In this document: in pieces, positions 6,197 through 13,187 of the stretch
Numbering within the stretch: the stretch's first letter is position 1
How the letters are laid out: the number at the start of each line of letters is the position of its first letter
Source: a bacterium
GTDB taxonomy: Bacteria > Patescibacteriota > Minisyncoccia > UBA6257 > Colwellbacteraceae
Assembly: GCA_021839365.1 (NCBI GenBank)
Contig: JAKCBB010000006.1
Span: forward strand, 1-26,912
Length of the DNA stretch: 26,912 nt
Direction of reading: 5' to 3'
Translations under genes and position numbers: made by a program
Notes under the pieces: generated by a model
What the model saw: the letters and a program-made list of their open reading frames with translations, nothing else
What the model was told of the DNA's origin: nothing
Databases searched by the model: none

Positions 6197-6526
6197 ATGG
6201 TGGTGATGAACATAGATATCGTGGCTCACGATTTAGAGTTAACGCCAGCTCTCAAGGAGTATATAAACATGAGACTATCCGGCGTTGATAAATTTCTTGG
6301 AAGGATCGGGGAAGGGTCTGATTTGTATATGCAGGTTGAGGTGGCAAGGATTACGCGCCACCACAGGAAAGGGAATGTTTTTAGCGCTAAAGCCGTTTTC
6401 CGCGTTTTAGGAAACGATATCCGGGCTGAAGCGGAAGGGGAAGACGCGAGGGTTGTGATAGATGTCTTAAAAGACAAGATCGCTGACGAGATTAAAAAGT
6501 TTAAAGAAAAGAAAGAAGAAAAATAA
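6197..6526 (+). CDS. hpf: Ribosome hibernation-promoting factor (short HPF/RaiA type)
   Basis: The 109-residue protein matches the S30AE family: a beta strand start MNIDIVAHDLELTPALKEYI, a helix containing the basic RITRHHRKGNVF, and a second helix AEGEDARVVIDVLKDKIADEIKKFKEK. Such proteins sit in the 30S decoding channel and stop translation in starvation. Only the N-terminal domain is present, without the C-terminal dimerisation domain of long HPF. The start may be ATG 6197 or ATG 6206; family alignments favour 6206 (MNIDIV). It is followed by secA after one base, the same neighbour order as in many Firmicutes, so the two are likely one transcript. Confidence 0.9.
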   Translation: MVVMNIDIVAHDLELTPALKEYINMRLSGVDKFLGRIGEGSDLYMQVEVARITRHHRKGNVFSAKAVFRVLGNDIRAEAEGEDARVVIDVLKDKIADEIKKFKEKKEEK

Positions 6527-6527
6527 T

Positions 6528-9113
6528 ATGGCTTTGTTTGGCATCTTTGGCAATGCGGCCAAAGAGCCGCGAGAACTGGCTTTGATTAATGAAGAGGAAA
6601 AGCGCGTGCGCGAGCTAGGCGATGAAGAAATCAAGGCGGAGGGTTTGCGGTTAAAAAAAGAAATAGGCGACGGGAAGGGACTGGACGATGTTTTGGTTCC
6701 CGCTTTCGCGCTTGTAAGGGAAGCCGCCCGCCGGACACTCGGCCAGAGACATTATGATGTCCAGCTTTGGGGAGGACTGGTGCTCCATGGCGGCGGAATA
6801 GCCGAGATGATGACCGGAGAAGGAAAAACCTTGGCCGCGACGCCGGCGGTTTACTTGAACGCGCTTTCCGGAAAGGGGGTGCATGTTATCACCGTTAATG
6901 ACTACCTAGCCCAGAGAGACGCGGTTTGGATGGGGCAGATTTATTATTTTCTCGGGTTGAAAGTAGCCTGCCTTATACATGAGGCGGCTTATGTTTACGA
7001 TCCGGAGTGGCACATTCCAGCAGGCGATGAGAAGATTATAGATAAAGAAAGAGACGCGACCGGAGGATTTTTGGTCCAAAAAGAATACTTGCGTCCGGTC
7101 GGAAGACGCGAGGCGTATGAAGCCGACATAACTTACGGAACCAATAACGAGTTCGGCTTCGATTATTTGAGGGACAATCTGGCAAGCAGTCTGGCAAACC
7201 AGGTACAGCGCGGACACAATTTCGCGGTTATCGACGAGGTAGATTCTATTCTTATAGACGAGGCGAGAACCCCGCTTATTATTTCGGCTCCGGACGCCGA
7301 ATCCTCAGAGCTTTATAAAATTTTTGCGAGAGCGGTAGAGAGATTGGAGAAAGACGCGGATTACGCCGTGGATGAAAAGATGAAGTCCGTGGAGATAACC
7401 GAAGCCGGAATAGATAAGATAGAAAGAATTACGGGCATAAAAGACGTTTTTGGCGCGGAAAATATCCGCCTTGTAAGGTATCTGGAATCCAGCCTGAAAG
7501 CTAAGGCTCTTTTTATGAAAGACAGGGATTATGTAGTTAAAGACGGAGAGGTTGTCATAGTCGACCAGTTTACCGGAAGGCTGATGCTCGGCCGGCGGTA
7601 TTCGGCGGGGCTGCATCAGGCCATAGAAGCGAAGGAAGGCGTTTTAGTTAAGCAGGAAAGCAGAACGTACGCGCAGATAACTATCCAGAATTATTTCCGT
7701 TTGTACAAAAAACTCGCCGGAATGACCGGAACCGCTCAAACCTCGGCTGAGGAGTTCCATAAAGTTTACGGGTTGGAGGTTGCGACTATTCCGACTAACA
7801 GACCGCTTATAAGAAAGGACGGACCGGACACGGTTTATAAAAGCCTGAAAGGAAAGTATAAGGCTATTGCGAGCGAAGTCAGGCGCCTGCACGAAGAGGG
7901 CAGGGCTGTTCTTATCGGCACGACTTCGATAGAAAAGAACGAGATGCTTGCCGGAATCCTGCAGGAAGAAGGAATTCCTTTTGAAATATTGAACGCTAAA
8001 AATCACGAACGCGAAGGGCAGATTATCGCCCAGGCGGGAAGATCCGGAGCGGTTACTCTCGCTACCAATATGGCCGGAAGGGGAGTGGATATCGTTTTGG
8101 GCGGAAATCCGCCGGACCGCGATACGGCGAAGAAAGTTCGCGAGCTTGGCGGACTGCACGTGATAGGCACCGAGAGACACGAGGCAAGGAGAATCGACAA
8201 CCAGTTGCGCGGGCGCGCGGGCAGGCAGGGAGATCCCGGATCATCCCAATTTTTCCTTTCTCTGGAGGATGACCTTATGCGTATTTTCGGGGGAGAGAGG
8301 CTTAAAGGATTGATGGAAAGGATGGATATTCCGGACGATATGCCGATACAATCAGGACTTGTTTCTAAGGCGATAGTCCAGGCGCAGGAAAAAATAGAAG
8401 GACTCAATTTCGATTCCAGGAAGTATCTTTTGGAGTACGATGATATATTAAACAAGCAAAGGATCGAATTTTATCTTACCCGGCAAAAACTTCTCTCTGC
8501 TTTGGATAAAGAAGTTTTAAGAAGCGCGATCAAAGAAGCCGCTTTAAGGCACGTCGATTTGCTTTCTCAGGCGCCGTTAGCCTGGGAAGATGTTCTTAAA
8601 ATGTCGCGGGACGCCGGACTCGTAAACGGCGATATAGAAGAAAGAGACTTTGATGCGGTAAAATCATCGGTTGAGGCGAAGGTAAATGCCGTACAGGAAT
8701 TCGGATTTACCGGGTTTCAAATACTGGGCGCGATGGACTTTTTATGGATGAATCATCTTGAGGACATCGAGGCCCTTACCGAGTCAGTGAGAATACGCGC
8801 TTACGGCCAGAGAGATCCTCTTGTCGAATATCGCCGGGAGAGCCGCGTCCTTTTCGACAATATGAAACGCAACCTCGACTCGTGGATTTTCAGCAATATC
8901 ATGAAAATAATCTCCGCTCCGCCGGTTACGGTCACCCAGCAGCTGCAGAACGATAGCGCGAGGAACGATCCGAGATTCGCTAACGTCGGCAGGAACGATC
9001 CCTGCCCGTGCGGATCGGGAAAGAAATTTAAGAAGTGCGGATTATTGAATACTCCTGAACATCAGGAGTATATGAAGAGACATACCACTCACCAACAGAG
9101 AATCGGCGGGTAG
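6528..9113 (+). CDS. secA: Protein translocase ATPase SecA
   Basis: The 861-residue motor drives preproteins through SecYEG at the membrane. Seen are Walker A MTGEGKT at 95-101, TVNDYLAQRDA, TYGTNNEFGFDYLRDN, the Walker B region DEVDSILIDEARTPLI, MAGMTGTA in the nucleotide-binding core, TNMAGRGVDIVLGG and QLRGRAGRQGDPG in the second helicase domain, WMNHLEDIEALTESV in the scaffold, and the C-terminal RNDPCPCGSGKKFKKCG. An extra segment of about 30 residues (YDPEWHIPAGDEK...) lies before TYGTNNEFG. The zinc tail has three Cys (826, 828, 837) but Gly where the fourth ligand (Cys or His) normally sits. Starts one base after hpf, without an obvious ribosome site, so probably coupled. Confidence 0.97.
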   Translation: MALFGIFGNAAKEPRELALINEEEKRVRELGDEEIKAEGLRLKKEIGDGKGLDDVLVPAFALVREAARRTLGQRHYDVQLWGGLVLHGGGIAEMMTGEGKTLAATPAVYLNALSGKGVHVITVNDYLAQRDAVWMGQIYYFLGLKVACLIHEAAYVYDPEWHIPAGDEKIIDKERDATGGFLVQKEYLRPVGRREAYEADITYGTNNEFGFDYLRDNLASSLANQVQRGHNFAVIDEVDSILIDEARTPLIISAPDAESSELYKIFARAVERLEKDADYAVDEKMKSVEITEAGIDKIERITGIKDVFGAENIRLVRYLESSLKAKALFMKDRDYVVKDGEVVIVDQFTGRLMLGRRYSAGLHQAIEAKEGVLVKQESRTYAQITIQNYFRLYKKLAGMTGTAQTSAEEFHKVYGLEVATIPTNRPLIRKDGPDTVYKSLKGKYKAIASEVRRLHEEGRAVLIGTTSIEKNEMLAGILQEEGIPFEILNAKNHEREGQIIAQAGRSGAVTLATNMAGRGVDIVLGGNPPDRDTAKKVRELGGLHVIGTERHEARRIDNQLRGRAGRQGDPGSSQFFLSLEDDLMRIFGGERLKGLMERMDIPDDMPIQSGLVSKAIVQAQEKIEGLNFDSRKYLLEYDDILNKQRIEFYLTRQKLLSALDKEVLRSAIKEAALRHVDLLSQAPLAWEDVLKMSRDAGLVNGDIEERDFDAVKSSVEAKVNAVQEFGFTGFQILGAMDFLWMNHLEDIEALTESVRIRAYGQRDPLVEYRRESRVLFDNMKRNLDSWIFSNIMKIISAPPVTVTQQLQNDSARNDPRFANVGRNDPCPCGSGKKFKKCGLLNTPEHQEYMKRHTTHQQRIGG

Positions 9114-9182
9114 GGAACGCGCAAGCTACGAGCCAAAAAAGCTTTAAGACGCTATAATGATTCCTGTTCATCGGATAGGAAT

Positions 9183-9211
9183 TTGCCTTGTGAAAATCCA
9201 GCGATTATAAT
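9183..9211 (+). promoter_or_regulatory. Promoter for the long leader of the 70-residue gene
   Basis: TTGCCT at 9183-9188, 17 bases, TATAAT at 9206-9211. Predicted start about 9218, over 200 bases before the next well-supported start codon. Another TATAAT at 9153-9158 has no clear -35. Confidence 0.55.
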
Positions 9212-9222
9212 GAATCGTCTTA

Positions 9223-9262
9223 TTGATTGCGCGTCAATCAAAGGAGTAAAGCTTTTTTGATT
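9223..9262 (+). promoter_or_regulatory. Competing hairpins at the 5' end of the leader
   Basis: TTGATTG (9223-9229) pairs with CAATCAA (9235-9241). Alternatively AATCAAA (9236-9242) pairs with TTTGATT (9256-9262). The two are mutually exclusive; the second loop holds an AAAGGAG ribosome site (9240-9246) just upstream of a TTG at 9257. This resembles an RNA switch, but function is inferred from pairing only. Confidence 0.35.
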
Positions 9263-9368
9263 GGCACACAATTAATGGGACAATCCTGCACTTTAATAAG
9301 TGTTGTTTTTGGCGTTTTGTTTTTACCGGGAGCGTTGCCGCCTCGGTGTTCCGAAGACAAGGATTTTA

Positions 9369-9393
9369 AAGGAGGTGATCGCTCCTTAGGAGC
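9369..9393 (+). promoter_or_regulatory. Full anti-Shine-Dalgarno complement in alternative hairpins
   Basis: AAGGAGGTGATC (9369-9380) is the exact 12-base complement of the usual 16S 3' end GATCACCTCCTT, yet no start codon follows at a useful distance. It can be masked by CTCCTT (9382-9387), and that strand can instead pair as GCTCC-TTA-GGAGC (9381-9393), freeing the site. It lies in the leader of the 70-residue gene. Confidence 0.4.
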
Positions 9394-9429
9394 TGCCGGA
9401 GTCCAGAGAGACGAATTAAGGAGGAAAAG

Positions 9430-9642
9430 ATGGACGAAGAAGAGATCAAACGGGCCTTGTCGAGGTTGGGAGTAGAAAGGTTCATGATCCTCGGCGAAGA
9501 AAAGACCGTTCTCATGCCCAGGAGGGAGTACCTCCGCGCGAAGTATGAAAGCCCGGAAGAGTTCTCGGAGCTTATGAGAGAGCTTCGCTCTTCCGGATGG
9601 AAGATTGATGGACAGAGAGAACACATTCCACTCCTCATCTGA
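9430..9642 (+). CDS. Small acidic hypothetical protein, 70 residues
   Basis: ATG at 9430 follows a strong AAGGAGG site (AATTAAGGAGGAAAAG), the best in the window. The product (MDEEEIKRALSRLGVERF...) is charged, with no signal peptide, membrane segment or cysteine. It appears to have an N-terminal helix, a short beta part (FMILGEEKTVLMPRREYL) and a helix (SPEEFSELMRELRSSG). I recognise no family. It is a single-gene unit: its own promoter with a 200-base structured leader upstream and a strong terminator at 9703 downstream. The strong ribosome site and terminator make it a convincing expressed gene despite the unknown role. Confidence 0.75.
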   Translation: MDEEEIKRALSRLGVERFMILGEEKTVLMPRREYLRAKYESPEEFSELMRELRSSGWKIDGQREHIPLLI

Positions 9643-9702
9643 CGCAAAACGACCTTATTTGTTCCCTGATTCGCCGAAGCTCGCAAGCGAAGGCGATCTT
9701 TT

Positions 9703-9740
9703 AACCCGTCCGGTTTCTCATCTGGACGGGTTTCTTTTTG
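9703..9740 (+). terminator. Rho-independent terminator after the 70-residue gene
   Basis: AACCCGTCC (9703-9711) pairs perfectly with GGACGGGTT (9724-9732), followed by TCTTTTTG. A second hairpin built on TCGCC/GGCGA precedes it at about 9671-9696. Confidence 0.85.
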
Positions 9741-9748
9741 TGTCAATT

Positions 9749-9773
9749 ATTATAAATAGATCGTATTTATAAT
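9749..9773. promoter_or_regulatory. 10-bp perfect palindrome upstream of the methyltransferase, probable operator
   Basis: ATTATAAATA (9749-9758) and TATTTATAAT (9764-9773) flank GATCG. The centre-to-centre layout fits a dimeric regulator. It ends six bases before the -35 box of the methyltransferase promoter. Not a terminator: no GC core and no T run. Confidence 0.45.
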
Positions 9774-9779
9774 CGATGT

Positions 9780-9808
9780 TTGAGCGCGGTAAAAATTACT
9801 GATATAAA
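9780..9808 (+). promoter_or_regulatory. Leaderless promoter of the methyltransferase-DUF167 pair
   Basis: TTGAGC at 9780-9785, 17 bases, TATAAA at 9803-9808 with extended TG at 9800-9801. Predicted start 9815, one base before the ATG at 9816. Confidence 0.7.
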
Positions 9809-9815
9809 TTAGGTT

Positions 9816-10427
9816 ATGGACTTAAGGGAAACTTATAATGCGATCGCTGAAGAATGGCACAGGGATCACGCGCAAGACGATTGGTGGGTTGAAGGGACGG
9901 ATAAGTTCATCTCTCTTCTCAATAAGGGCGATTCAGTGCTTGATGCGGGATGCGGAGGAGGGACCAAGTCGCGTTATTTAAGAAGACGGGGGTTAAAAGT
10001 GGTTGGAATAGACTTTGCTCCGAAGATGATCGATATCGCGAGACGGGAGACTCCTGATGCGGAGTTTATAGAAGCCGACCTGAATGATATCGATAAACTT
10101 GATTGTGATTTCGATGGAATTTTTATGCAGGCCGTTCTCTTGCATATTCCAAGAAACAATGCCGCGGAAGTTTTGAGAAAAGCCGTTTCCAGACTGAAAA
10201 ACAGAGGCTATTTCTATGTCGCGGTGAAGGAAAAGAAATTCGACGGTCCGAGCGAGGAAGTAAAAATAAAAAACGATTATGGATATCCTTATGAAAGATT
10301 TTTCAGCTATTTTACAGCTAATGAGATAAAGTCGTATATGAAAAACTGCGGTTTGGATATCGTATTCTCCGATATCAGGCTCTCCGGCCGGACGCGCTGG
10401 ATACAAATCATAGGAAAGAAAAAATGA
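9816..10427 (+). CDS. Class I SAM-dependent methyltransferase
   Basis: The 203-residue protein has the Rossmann-fold methyltransferase order: motif I VLDAGCGGGT (41-50), an acidic end of strand 2 (VVGIDFAPKMIDIAR, about 61-75), and FIEADLND then a DCDFDGIFMQAVLLHIP block for motifs II and III. The N-terminal YNAIAEEWHRDH resembles small-molecule methyltransferases of the UbiE/COQ5 or Methyltransf_11 type. The substrate cannot be told. It overlaps the DUF167 gene by four bases (ATGA), so the two are coupled. Regulation may involve the palindrome at 9749-9773. Confidence 0.85.
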   Translation: MDLRETYNAIAEEWHRDHAQDDWWVEGTDKFISLLNKGDSVLDAGCGGGTKSRYLRRRGLKVVGIDFAPKMIDIARRETPDAEFIEADLNDIDKLDCDFDGIFMQAVLLHIPRNNAAEVLRKAVSRLKNRGYFYVAVKEKKFDGPSEEVKIKNDYGYPYERFFSYFTANEIKSYMKNCGLDIVFSDIRLSGRTRWIQIIGKKK

Positions 10428-10648
10428 GAATCTTCGCCGTAGTAAGGCCGAGTGCCGGAAAAGAAAGCGTTGAGGAAGAGGAAAATGGAATTCTAAAAAT
10501 CAACGTCAAAGAGACGCCGGAGAAAGGAAAAGCTAACGCCGCCGCGGCGAAGATACTGGCTGAATTCCTAAAGGTTCCCGTTTCTGCGATTAAACTCGTA
10601 TCGGGCGCGTCTTCAAGAAAAAAAATTTTTGAAATAGCGGGATTATGA
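10424..10648 (+). CDS. DUF167 / YggU-family protein
   Basis: The 74-residue product matches the small YggU family: VRPSAGKESVEEEENGILKINVKETPEKGKANAAAAKILAEFLKVPVSAIKLVSGASSRKKIFEI contains the conserved V-x-P-x-A, the P-x-x-G-x-A-N helix (about residues 31-40) and the GxxSRxK turn. The family has a compact alpha/beta fold and no agreed function. The ATG overlaps the stop of the methyltransferase. Confidence 0.85.
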   Translation: MRIFAVVRPSAGKESVEEEENGILKINVKETPEKGKANAAAAKILAEFLKVPVSAIKLVSGASSRKKIFEIAGL

Positions 10649-10684
10649 ACCGCGGATCGCTTGTCATGAACCAAATATCCTCCT

Positions 10685-10735
10685 CCAGCCTCCGTTAAAG
10701 CTGTAGCGTGGCGCGATATAGATTCGTGAGGCTGG
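10685..10735 (+). repeat. 8-bp inverted repeat CCAGCCTC/GAGGCTGG
   Basis: The perfect arms (10685-10692 and 10728-10735) enclose 35 bases in the gap after the DUF167 gene. No T run follows, so it is not a typical terminator. It may be a stem-loop of the 3' end or part of the control region of the surface protein. Confidence 0.35.
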
Positions 10736-10759
10736 ATAAAGTCCTGTGGATAACTTTTA

Positions 10760-10789
10760 TTGCATTACCTGTTTTTGTTTTGGTAAAAT
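10760..10789 (+). promoter_or_regulatory. Promoter of the surface-protein gene
   Basis: TTGCAT at 10760-10765, 18 bases, TAAAAT at 10784-10789 with an extended TG at 10781-10782. Predicted start about 10796, at the TTG candidate start codon (10794). Confidence 0.5.
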
Positions 10790-10793
10790 ACTA

Positions 10794-13085
10794 TTGTCTA
10801 ATAGTAAATCAGATAAGGCTTTGAAACGAAGTGTAAAAAGAGGTTCTCTGTCGTATTCGTTCGGCAGACTGCCACTGCTTTTAATAATAGCATCGCTCAT
10901 CATCGCTGGATGCTTCGTTTTTTCTTCAACAACCCATGCTTTCACCAACCCCACCCAATCTCCTCCCAACGGAACTCCGGGTCCTCTTCCCGTAACCGAC
11001 GGCGGCACCGGAGCCTCAACGGTAGCCGGAGCTCTCTCCGATCTCGGAGCCGCGGCAGCCGGCGCGAATACGGATATAACCTCCCTGGCTCCCTCCACGG
11101 GAAACCCTTTGTCCATAGGCTCTGCCGGGCTGAAGTTCTCCGACGGCACAACGCAGACGACGGCCGCCCAAAGCACGCAGTGGACGTCGAGTAACGGAGG
11201 AATCTATTACAATGGGCAAATAGGCGTGGGAACCAACAGCTATTTTGGGTATATAACCACAAATGGCACCCAGGCTTTTGATGGAACAGGAGCCGTCGAC
11301 ATACTTCTTAACACCTCCGGAGCCGGCTGGGGCGACATCCAGAACGACGGAAACGGAATCTGGTCCCTGGGCTACTCCGCAAACAGCAGCGCTACCACCA
11401 CCCCCTTGGGCACCCCGATCCTGTCGTGGACCAGAGGAGGTCAAGTCGGCATCGGAACAACCGCACCGACTTCTTCTCTTGAAATCACATACAACACCGG
11501 AAGCGGAACCGAAGGAGACCTCCTCCGTCTTAACTCCGTAAGCGGTAATACCGGCAACGGCCCCGGAATACTCTTCACCAACAACAGCGACGTGTTGGAA
11601 CTCGCGAGAATCGCCGGCTTGGACTCCGGCAACTGGGGAGGAGGCCTTGCTTTCTACACTTCCCCCGGAACAGGCTCCTCCCCAGGAGGAACCCCGACGG
11701 AAAGGATGTCTATTAACGACAGCGGATACGTAGGAATAGGTATTAATAGCGCCAACTCACCCCTCCAGATATATACCACCTCCAACGCCTCAAATGCCTC
11801 CTTAAACGTCACCTTGAGCCAAAGCGGAACCCCCACCTTCGACTTCCTGAGAGCCCAGAACTCCGGAGGAAGCAATGCCCCCCTTGTCGACTTCTCCCTG
11901 GAGCACAGCAGGGTCAACGAGTTCGAGATATGGGGCCAGTCCGGAGGTTCTTCCTACGCAAGCAGGCTGGCGATAAACCTCAACTCCGGCCAAGTCGGAA
12001 TAAATAATACCAGCCCTGCCGCTGAACTGGACGTAACAGGTCCGTCAACCGGTAGCGGGATAACGTTATACGTCGATGGCGGAGGAGATGCGGTATTGGC
12101 GTCCGGCGGTTCTTTGTTCTTTGATGGGAACTACAGCTACGCAACGGGTAACTACATACGTCCTAACGGAGGCGCGAACACTCAGGATTTCTTCACGGGC
12201 GGCACCCAGAGGTTGGCTATAAGCAACTCTGGAGTGGCGATTTCAAACGGCAGCCTTACGCTGAACGGAGAGAACATAAACGACGTAACCGGAGGAGTGG
12301 GTTTGGGAAATGTTTCTTCCGGATGGTACAGCGATACCAGTAATTTATCAGCCCGTTATCCGGGAGCCAGCGGATGTTTCTATGTTCAAAATAGCGGAGG
12401 AGGCACGACTAACCTTACCTCCGGAGCATGCAATGCCAACGGAGGGACAGTCGTTTACGGTCCGCTTACCTCGCAAGGACTGCTCGTTGCCGGTTCAAAT
12501 ATGGCCGGAGGAACAGACGAGTTCCATATCACCAACACCACAGGCAACGCTTATCTCTACGCTTATTCAACCGGAAGCACCAGCGCTACGATAGGAGCAT
12601 GGAGCAGCGGAGGGGCGGTGCCGCTAGTCATAGGCGGAAGCGGTTTGGAGCTGAACGGCGTTACTAGGTCCAGCTGGCCGGGAAGTTTGGCGGCAAGGTC
12701 TACTTTTGGAACCACATATTCCGGAGACTCAGCAACTTACGGCGGAGTTACGGCTAATCCCTTGGAGCTGGCTTCCGCCTCAATTACCACTAATAGCACT
12801 ACTAATATATACATATCCGGATACTCTAACTATGTCAGTAACTGGTCGTGTGGAGGTACGGCGGACTTTTACCTTACTCTCGACGGAACCCAGTATGCCA
12901 ATGTTACTTCGCTCTTCGTGGGGAATAATAATTTCGGAGGAAATGGCGCAACCGTAACGGATATTATTCCGAGTGTCGCGGCCGGAACCCACACCGTCGG
13001 ATTTTGGATAAGCAACGGCGCGTACAGCACGTCGTGCGCTGATGTCACAGTTGAACCGGGAGCCGTATCAATAATGGCTTTCTAG
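10794..13085 (+). CDS. Large secreted tail-fibre-like surface protein
   Basis: About 763 residues, rich in Gly, Ser, Thr and Asn. The N-terminus is basic (KRSVKRGSLSYSFGR), then a hydrophobic run LPLLLIIASLIIAGC with a lipobox-like end at Cys40 and a type-I site THA-F about 49, so it is exported by Sec. Next comes PVTDGGTGASTVAGALSDL, a motif typical of phage tail-fibre necks. Then repeats: GQIGVGTN (about 140), GQVGIGTTAPTSSLEI (about 216), GYVGIGINSANSPLQI (about 310), GQVGINNTSPAAELDV (about 399). The C-terminus (GTADFYLTLDGTQY... GTHTVGFWISNG) looks like a beta-sandwich. No S74 peptidase chaperone is visible. An adhesin or surface fibre is inferred. A GTG at 10746 is in frame but lies upstream of the promoter; TTG 10821 is another possible start. 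Confidence 0.65.
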   Translation: MSNSKSDKALKRSVKRGSLSYSFGRLPLLLIIASLIIAGCFVFSSTTHAFTNPTQSPPNGTPGPLPVTDGGTGASTVAGALSDLGAAAAGANTDITSLAPSTGNPLSIGSAGLKFSDGTTQTTAAQSTQWTSSNGGIYYNGQIGVGTNSYFGYITTNGTQAFDGTGAVDILLNTSGAGWGDIQNDGNGIWSLGYSANSSATTTPLGTPILSWTRGGQVGIGTTAPTSSLEITYNTGSGTEGDLLRLNSVSGNTGNGPGILFTNNSDVLELARIAGLDSGNWGGGLAFYTSPGTGSSPGGTPTERMSINDSGYVGIGINSANSPLQIYTTSNASNASLNVTLSQSGTPTFDFLRAQNSGGSNAPLVDFSLEHSRVNEFEIWGQSGGSSYASRLAINLNSGQVGINNTSPAAELDVTGPSTGSGITLYVDGGGDAVLASGGSLFFDGNYSYATGNYIRPNGGANTQDFFTGGTQRLAISNSGVAISNGSLTLNGENINDVTGGVGLGNVSSGWYSDTSNLSARYPGASGCFYVQNSGGGTTNLTSGACNANGGTVVYGPLTSQGLLVAGSNMAGGTDEFHITNTTGNAYLYAYSTGSTSATIGAWSSGGAVPLVIGGSGLELNGVTRSSWPGSLAARSTFGTTYSGDSATYGGVTANPLELASASITTNSTTNIYISGYSNYVSNWSCGGTADFYLTLDGTQYANVTSLFVGNNNFGGNGATVTDIIPSVAAGTHTVGFWISNGAYSTSCADVTVEPGAVSIMAF

Positions 13086-13097
13086 CGCGAACGTTTG

Positions 13098-13126
13098 TTT
13101 ATTACTTCGAAGTTTGGCGTTATACT
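13098..13126 (+). promoter_or_regulatory. Possible promoter of the UPF0104-helicase-DUF4012 run
   Basis: TATACT at 13121-13126 with a weak TTTATT (13098-13103) 17 bases upstream. Predicted start about 13133. The leader holds a CGGCGG-GTTCTAGT-CCGCCG hairpin (about 13156-13175) just before the start codon at 13188. Confidence 0.45.
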
Positions 13127-13187
13127 CAGTTTTAGTAATGTTGTAGACGATATTGTCGGCGGGTTCTAGTCCGCCGGGTTAGATGGC

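Noticed and set aside
9257..9475. Hydrophobic 72-residue TTG frame as a firm gene
   Set aside because: It overlaps the well-supported 70-residue gene, ends in low-quality basic sequence and could be leader RNA; kept only as part of the leader finding.
10745..10753. DnaA box TGTGGATAA here, with similar TTATCAACA near 5941 and TTTTCCACA near 25312, as a replication origin
   Set aside because: Single scattered boxes 5-15 kb apart with no dnaA, dnaN or clustered AT-rich unwinding region.
10746..10793. GTG start for the surface protein
   Set aside because: It lies upstream of the best promoter and adds a cysteine-rich stretch before a normal basic signal-peptide start.
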